This document shows, in pieces, positions 59,600-64,000 of a stretch of DNA of 64,000 bases. The notes beneath the pieces are model-generated. The model had not been told where the DNA came from. It worked only from the letters and a program-made list of their open reading frames with translations, and did no database searches. This stretch comes from CALFMR01 sp035550595 (GTDB lineage: Bacteria > Acidobacteriota > Vicinamibacteria > Vicinamibacterales > SCN-69-37), in NCBI GenBank assembly GCA_035550595.1, contig DASZOV010000138.1:1-64000 (forward strand), in the 5' to 3' direction. Numbering within the stretch: position 1 is the first letter of the stretch; every line of letters starts with the position of its first letter. A program made the translations under genes and the position numbers.

Positions 59600-62500
59600 T
59601 CAGAACGAGAAGCGAATCTGTGCCTGCACCGTGCGCGGCGACTGATAATTGTTCGCCACGCCGAAGCCCGCGCCGCGCGGCCGCGACCGCGAGTCGACGA
59701 GGTTGCCGGACGCGTCGAACGGCAGGTTCTGCGCCGTCACCGGATCGGAGGGGCTCGACAGATTGAGCGTCGTGTTGCGGCCCGTGATGCCCGCCTGATT
59801 CGGCGCGTTGAAGAGGTCGACGCGCAACTGCACGGCGCGACCGCCGCCGATCTCGATGTTGCGCGCGATCGACAGATCGAGCACGCTCGAGAAGCAGCCC
59901 CGCAGGTAGTTGTTGCTCGACTCGAGGCCGACGCTGCCCGGCAGCGGCCCCTGGAACGCCGCCGTGTTGAACTGCCGGTACACGTCGTCGCTGCAGCCGT
60001 CGCCCGGATCGCCGACGATGCGCACGCGCGCGCCGTAGTCGGGCGAGCCGGTGATGTTCACGTTCGAGCCGCCGTTCTGGTAGCTGTAGCCGACCGAGTA
60101 CGCGCCGCCGGTCGCCGCCGTCCAGATGCCGGACAACTGCCAGTCGCTCACGATGAGGCCGACGGTCCGCGCGAGCGTCCCCTCACCCTGGTAGTCGGGC
60201 AGATCCCACACGAAGTTCGCCTTCATGATGTGCGTCTGCGGGTTGTTGTTGCCGAGCAGATCTTCAGCCTCCTTCTGATCCGCGCGGACGACGTACGATC
60301 CGTCCGGCCGATGATCGAGCCGCGGCGCGAGATTCTGGTGATCGTAAATACCGATCGTGTCGTTGAAGCCGAACGACAGCCCGTGCGTGAACCGGCGCTG
60401 GAAGGAGAACTGGACCGAGTGATAGGTGCGCCACATCCAGCTCGCCGTCTGGTTGATCGACGAGTAGCCGCGGATGGCGCGCATTTGATCGCCCGTGAGG
60501 GCTGACGCGCCGGCCGTCGAGCTCGGCGCGAGCGTCGGATCCTGGTACTCGGGCAGGAATGCGCTGCCGAAGTCGACCGCGTTGAGGTTCACGCCCTGCA
60601 GGATGTTGTAGCCGTGCTGGCCGACGTAGGAGATGTCGAGCGTCGTGTTCCACGGCAGCGCCATCTGCGCGCCGGCGTTCCACTGCACCGACGACGGGAT
60701 GTCGCTGTCGTACTCGAAGACGGCGAGCGTCGGCGCCACGGCGGTCGCCAGGCCGGCCGATCCGAGGTTCTGCAATTGACCGTTGTGGACCGTGGCGTTT
60801 TCGAGCGTGGGCGGATTGGTGACCTGCGCGAACACCGAGTTGCCGCTCGGCCGATCGAAGAAGAGCCCGGCGCCGCCGCGCAGCACCAAGCGCTGCGATC
60901 CGGTCACGTCGTACGCCATGCCGAAGCGCGGCCCGACGACGAGCGCCGGCCACTTGTAGGCCGTCTTCGCGATGCCTTGGCCGGCCACGAAGAGCCCGTC
61001 GGTCATGTCGCCGGAGCCGGGCACGATCGTGCCGATGGCGAGCGTCGTTCCGGGACCGAGCAACTCGCCGGTCAGCGGGTTCTGTGCTTGCCGGTTCGTG
61101 CCCGAGCACGGCATGACGCCGTTCGCGCACGCCGCCACGTACAGCACGGGCGCCGAGTCGACCGAGTACTTCTCCGGCAGGAAGTTCGCGGCCTGCGACT
61201 CGGTGTCGTATTGCGGCGACTGGTGGACGAAGCGCAGGCCGTAGTCGAGCGTGAGCTGACTCGTCACCTTCCAGTTGTCCTGGATGTAGGCTTCGGTGTT
61301 CGTATAGACGTAGTGGCCTTCGACGAACTGCGAGGCCTGCGAGTACGAGCTGAAGATGCCGAGCGCGGCGTTGGCGAAGCCGAAGCCCGAGTCGATCGGG
61401 TTGTTGGCGTCGTTGCCGAAGTTCAGCGTGCCGAACGGATTGCCCTGGTTCTGCTCCTTCGTCCCGTGCTGGTTGTAGAAGCCGGCCTTGATCGTGTGCC
61501 GGCCGGCGACCTTCGTCACGCTTCCGGCGATGTCATTGATCGAGTCGCGATCGGCGAAGCCCGGGTACACGAGGTTCGGCGGATCGTTGCCGATGCGGCT
61601 GCCCCACTGGAACGCCGGCGGCAGCAGCACGCGCGTGCCGTCGAAGATCGGCGGTGACACCTGCTGCAGCGCCTCGAGCTGATATGAGCCGGACGGGACG
61701 ATGACGGCGTCCGGGAAGAGATAGGGGATGCCGTCGAGACCGGAGTTGAAGCGGTTCGCGACTGGATTCATGGGGAAGCCGGCCGCGCAGAAGTTGACGC
61801 CGGCGCCGTTCAAGCCGCAGCCGGCCTGGCTGTGGCCGGTGTGACCGCCGGTCACCTCGAGGAACGTCGTGTCGTTGAGGTTGTAGTTGGCCGAGATCGC
61901 GAGCAGCGGCACGCTCGGGTGGTTCATCTGCGTGTCGTTGAAGCCCGGTAGCGATCCGAGGATCGTCCGGCGCGGCTGTCCCCATCCCGCGTACTTGACC
62001 GTGGCGCGGAACGTCGTCCACGGCTGATAGTCGACGCGCACGACCGGCTGCCACGAGGTGAGGCTCTGTGTCGGCCGCGTGAGCTGGTAGTTGTAGGCGC
62101 CCTGTCCGGTGACGTTCGGGAGCGGATAGAGATTCAAGATGTTGAGGCCGGTGTCATACAGGCGGTCGGCCGGAATCCGTCCGAGGACGCCGCCGTCGGC
62201 GAAACACGCCGACTGGTTCGACGCGCTGCACGAGCCCGAGAGCCGCGAATCGCGGATGTACGGGAACGGATTGTTGTTGTTGTCGGTCGTCTGGGAGAAG
62301 TCGCCCTGCCGCTCGAGCGCGCTCGGCACACGGAACGACACGACGTTGTTGCCGGTCGTGCGCGGCTGGAACTCCTGCGCGTAGAAGAAGAACAGTTTGT
62401 TCCTGCCGCCCGGCTTGCCGATCGGGCCGCCGATCGAATAGCCCCAGTCGCGCTCCTTGGTCGTCGTCTTCGGATCGCCGTTGAGGATGTTCACCTGGCT

Positions 62501-63280
62501 GTTCGCGTTCCAGTCCGAGTTGCGCTCGACGTCGTAGAGCGAGCCGTGGAACTGGTTCGATCCGCTCTTGGTGATGGCCGTGACCTGCAGGCCGCTCGAC
62601 CGGCCGTACTCGGCCTGGTAGTTGGACGTCAGGACTTTCACCTCGGCAATCGATTCGACGTTGACGTTCACCATCAGGCGGTTGCTGCCGGGCTCGACCG
62701 TCGAGACGCCGTCCATCATGAAGTTGTTCGAGCCGCCGCCGGTCGACGAGGAGTCGCCGACGCGGTTGCCGCCGTTGACGCCCGGCGTCAGGTCGACGAG
62801 CGAGGCGAAACTGCGATTCGCGATTGGGAGATTCGCGACCGACTGCGTCGTGACCGTGAACGAGCGCTCGCCGGTCGTCGCCTGGATGATGGGCGCCTCG
62901 TCGGTGACCGTGACCGTTTCGGTCGCGCCGCCCACCTCGAGCACGAGCGTGCCGAGACTCGTGCGCGTCGCGGCGCTCACGTCGACGCCCGGTCGCCGGA
63001 GCGTCTTGAAGGACGGCATCTCGATGACCAGCGTGTAGGTGTCGGCGGCCATGTTGACGAAGACGAAGTCGCCCGTGGCATTCGTCGTCACCGGCGCCGA
63101 CGGCGTGCCGCGCGTCTCGCTGACGAGTGTGGCGGTCGCGCCGGGCAAGACGCCGCCTTGCGTGTCCTTGACGGTGCCCGAGACCGTGCCCGTGCTGACC
63201 TGGGCCAGCGCGGGCGTCGCCGCGAGGAGTGCTGCGGCGACCATCCACGACGTCGTCCCTCTGAGTAGTGCTCGTACCAT
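59600..63280 (-). CDS. Oar-like TonB-dependent receptor 4
   Basis: This 1,226-residue outer-membrane receptor is the most divergent of the four. It has a signal peptide ending P-A-L-A-Q, a carboxypeptidase-regulatory-like domain (D-T-Q-G-G-V-L-P-G-A-T-A-T-L; G-D-F-V-F-V-N-M-A-A-D-T-Y-T-L), a plug (N-L-P-I-A-N-R-S-F-A-S-L-V-D-L-T-P-G-V; N-F-M-M-D-G-V-S-T-V-E) and a barrel ending R-F-S-F. The plug-proximal block V-N-V-E-S-I-A-E-V-K-V-L-T-S-N-Y-Q-A-E-Y is shared by all four. Its promoter has a consensus TATAAT and the operator half-site. Confidence 0.92.
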   Translation of the reverse strand: MVRALLRGTTSWMVAAALLAATPALAQVSTGTVSGTVKDTQGGVLPGATATLVSETRGTPSAPVTTNATGDFVFVNMAADTYTLVIEMPSFKTLRRPGVDVSAATRTSLGTLVLEVGGATETVTVTDEAPIIQATTGERSFTVTTQSVANLPIANRSFASLVDLTPGVNGGNRVGDSSSTGGGSNNFMMDGVSTVEPGSNRLMVNVNVESIAEVKVLTSNYQAEYGRSSGLQVTAITKSGSNQFHGSLYDVERNSDWNANSQVNILNGDPKTTTKERDWGYSIGGPIGKPGGRNKLFFFYAQEFQPRTTGNNVVSFRVPSALERQGDFSQTTDNNNNPFPYIRDSRLSGSCSASNQSACFADGGVLGRIPADRLYDTGLNILNLYPLPNVTGQGAYNYQLTRPTQSLTSWQPVVRVDYQPWTTFRATVKYAGWGQPRRTILGSLPGFNDTQMNHPSVPLLAISANYNLNDTTFLEVTGGHTGHSQAGCGLNGAGVNFCAAGFPMNPVANRFNSGLDGIPYLFPDAVIVPSGSYQLEALQQVSPPIFDGTRVLLPPAFQWGSRIGNDPPNLVYPGFADRDSINDIAGSVTKVAGRHTIKAGFYNQHGTKEQNQGNPFGTLNFGNDANNPIDSGFGFANAALGIFSSYSQASQFVEGHYVYTNTEAYIQDNWKVTSQLTLDYGLRFVHQSPQYDTESQAANFLPEKYSVDSAPVLYVAACANGVMPCSGTNRQAQNPLTGELLGPGTTLAIGTIVPGSGDMTDGLFVAGQGIAKTAYKWPALVVGPRFGMAYDVTGSQRLVLRGGAGLFFDRPSGNSVFAQVTNPPTLENATVHNGQLQNLGSAGLATAVAPTLAVFEYDSDIPSSVQWNAGAQMALPWNTTLDISYVGQHGYNILQGVNLNAVDFGSAFLPEYQDPTLAPSSTAGASALTGDQMRAIRGYSSINQTASWMWRTYHSVQFSFQRRFTHGLSFGFNDTIGIYDHQNLAPRLDHRPDGSYVVRADQKEAEDLLGNNNPQTHIMKANFVWDLPDYQGEGTLARTVGLIVSDWQLSGIWTAATGGAYSVGYSYQNGGSNVNITGSPDYGARVRIVGDPGDGCSDDVYRQFNTAAFQGPLPGSVGLESSNNYLRGCFSSVLDLSIARNIEIGGGRAVQLRVDLFNAPNQAGITGRNTTLNLSSPSDPVTAQNLPFDASGNLVDSRSRPRGAGFGVANNYQSPRTVQAQIRFSF

Positions 63281-63302
63281 GATGTCGTCCTCCGGTAGTG
63301 GT

Positions 63303-63330
63303 GGCCGTGACCGATGCGCTGGTCACGGCC
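63303..63330 (-). promoter_or_regulatory. Leader hairpin of receptor 4
   Basis: GGCCGTGACC-N8-GGTCACGGCC, a perfect 10-bp stem, lies 23 bp before the receptor 4 start codon, at the end of a leader of about 235 nt. Confidence 0.62.
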
Positions 63331-63506
63331 GTATGGCGTCATCCGTGGTCGTTGGCGTCCGCAGGGGATGAGTCGCGCGAGCGGCTCCTCCCCCGCGGCC
63401 TCGTCGTCGAGACACGCCGGTAGAGCGGGACGGTGGCAGGACCGTTCCAGCGACCGAGAGGTCTCTGAAGAGGACCGCACTGCGTTCGCGAGTGCGTAGA
63501 GTGATG

Positions 63507-63551
63507 ATACCAGTTGGTCGGTGATTATACACAGAGCCAGTACACAATCAA
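63507..63551 (-). promoter_or_regulatory. Promoter and operator half-site of receptor 4
   Basis: On the minus strand TTGATT (63551-63546) and TATAAT (63529-63524) are 16 bp apart. ACTGGTAT (63514-63507) follows at the same distance as in the other receptor promoters, and the bases between (CGACCAACTGGTAT) resemble those of receptor 3 (CGACGAACTGGTAT). Confidence 0.72.
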
Positions 63552-63714
63552 GCCGAATCTGCGCGCAGGGACCGGGGAGCGAGCTGGCGATATTTTGGCG
63601 AGTTACCTGGACTGATCGTCTGCTACAATGCGCGCTCCATCGGTGGCTGGGAGAGTGGGACGTCGCGGCGGATGCCTTGCGGGATTTCGCCGTATGAACC
63701 ATGAGGTATGACTA
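63552..63714. other. Spacer before the last gene
   Basis: TTACCT (63603-63608) and TACAAT (63624-63629) with 15 bp spacing may be a weak rightward promoter. GAGGT at about 63704-63708 probably serves the GTG at 63715. No other structure is evident. Confidence 0.4.
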
Positions 63715-64000
63715 GTGAGATCTCAGGCGATCGTTGATGTCATAAGACGGGGTCTCATCGGAGTCGCGCTGCTCGTCGCGTTGCTCCTGACCGCGCCGCA
63801 CGTCGCGGCGCAGCCGGCACGCGGGATCCAGGTGGGCTATTGCGGCTCGCTGAAGGACGTCGACGCGGCCAAGGCCGCCGGCTTCGACTACATCGAGCTC
63901 GGCACGACGGAAATCGCCGGGCTCTCCGACGAGGCCTTCGACGAGGCGGCCCGCCGTGTCGCCCAGTCCGGTCTGCCCGTGCCGGTGACGAACCTGTTCT
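63715..64000 (+). CDS. Exported sugar isomerase/epimerase-like protein, 5' part (3' end outside window)
   Basis: The reading frame is open from GTG at 63715 to the window end, 95 codons. A basic start (I-R-R-G) and hydrophobic helix (V-A-L-L-V-A-L-L-L-T) ending H-V-A-A-Q form a Sec signal. Then come I-Q-V-G-Y-C-G-S-L-K-D-V-D-A-A-K-A-A-G-F-D-Y-I-E-L and P-V-P-V-T-N-L-F, the first strands of an AP-endonuclease-2/xylose-isomerase TIM barrel. It diverges from receptor 4. With the isomerase at 39.7 kb, it is the second exported member of this family here. Confidence 0.72.
   Translation, partial: MRSQAIVDVIRRGLIGVALLVALLLTAPHVAAQPARGIQVGYCGSLKDVDAAKAAGFDYIELGTTEIAGLSDEAFDEAARRVAQSGLPVPVTNLF

Overview
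This is a GC-rich bacterial chromosome window with no rRNA, phage or transposase genes. Its families point to an Acidobacteriota genome, probably class Vicinamibacteria. They are a TIGR03435-type protein, a TIGR03436-type VWFA-related protein, two PadR plus long ADOP-type permease pairs, four Oar-like TonB-dependent receptors of about 1,220-1,230 residues, and two PVC-type CxxCH haem proteins. The lineage is inferred from family content only.

Layout. 1-6.0 kb is housekeeping: the end of cysS, a GDSL hydrolase, a NYN-LOTUS protein, a META/NlpE-like protein, YraN, two overlapping micro-membrane ORFs, tRNA-Gly(GCC) and tRNA-Cys(GCA). 6.3-8.0 kb is an arsenic locus: arsR diverges across a perfect operator from a 34-residue Cys-rich peptide, an aquaporin and a thioredoxin-type arsC. 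8.3-15.5 kb holds DUF5335, a GNAT/acyl-CoA synthetase fusion, an alcohol dehydrogenase lacking its NAD domain, and PadR plus ADOP. 15.7-23.3 kb (minus strand) is one tight operon: macA, macB ATPase, macB permease, outer-membrane factor, response regulator, histidine kinase, ypdA-like reductase. 23.5-35.4 kb holds a PVC-type haem protein, an OmpA protein, a truncated GxxExxY gene, a second ADOP/PadR pair, the duplicated TIGR03435 protein, a lipoprotein and a VWFA protein. These are separated by many copies of a CTTCGCG/CGCGAAG repeat. 35.5-64 kb looks like a carbohydrate-acquisition and catabolism region: a Fer4 mini-protein, a TAT-exported putative glycosidase, an FCD-type GntR regulator, sugar isomerase-like proteins, a Gfo/Idh/MocA oxidoreductase, a class III aminotransferase, a second PVC-type protein and the four receptors.

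How the parts may work together. All four promoters that drive the receptor genes (one through the second PVC-type gene) carry a TGGTAT/ATACCA site just downstream of the -10 box. Two also share a second TGGT-N2-RCCA site about 125 bp upstream of the -35. TGGT-N3-ACCA is the usual FCD-GntR site form, and one such site lies between the GntR gene and the exported isomerase. I infer a GntR-controlled regulon for uptake and breakdown of sugars or uronates, with receptor N-termini that have been shuffled by gene conversion.

Most unusual items: the Cys-rich peptide in the ars operon; a roughly 426-bp unit in which a truncated GxxExxY gene is bounded by 24-bp inverted repeats and ends inside one of them; the shared operator/leader architecture of the receptor genes; and the mosaic receptors.
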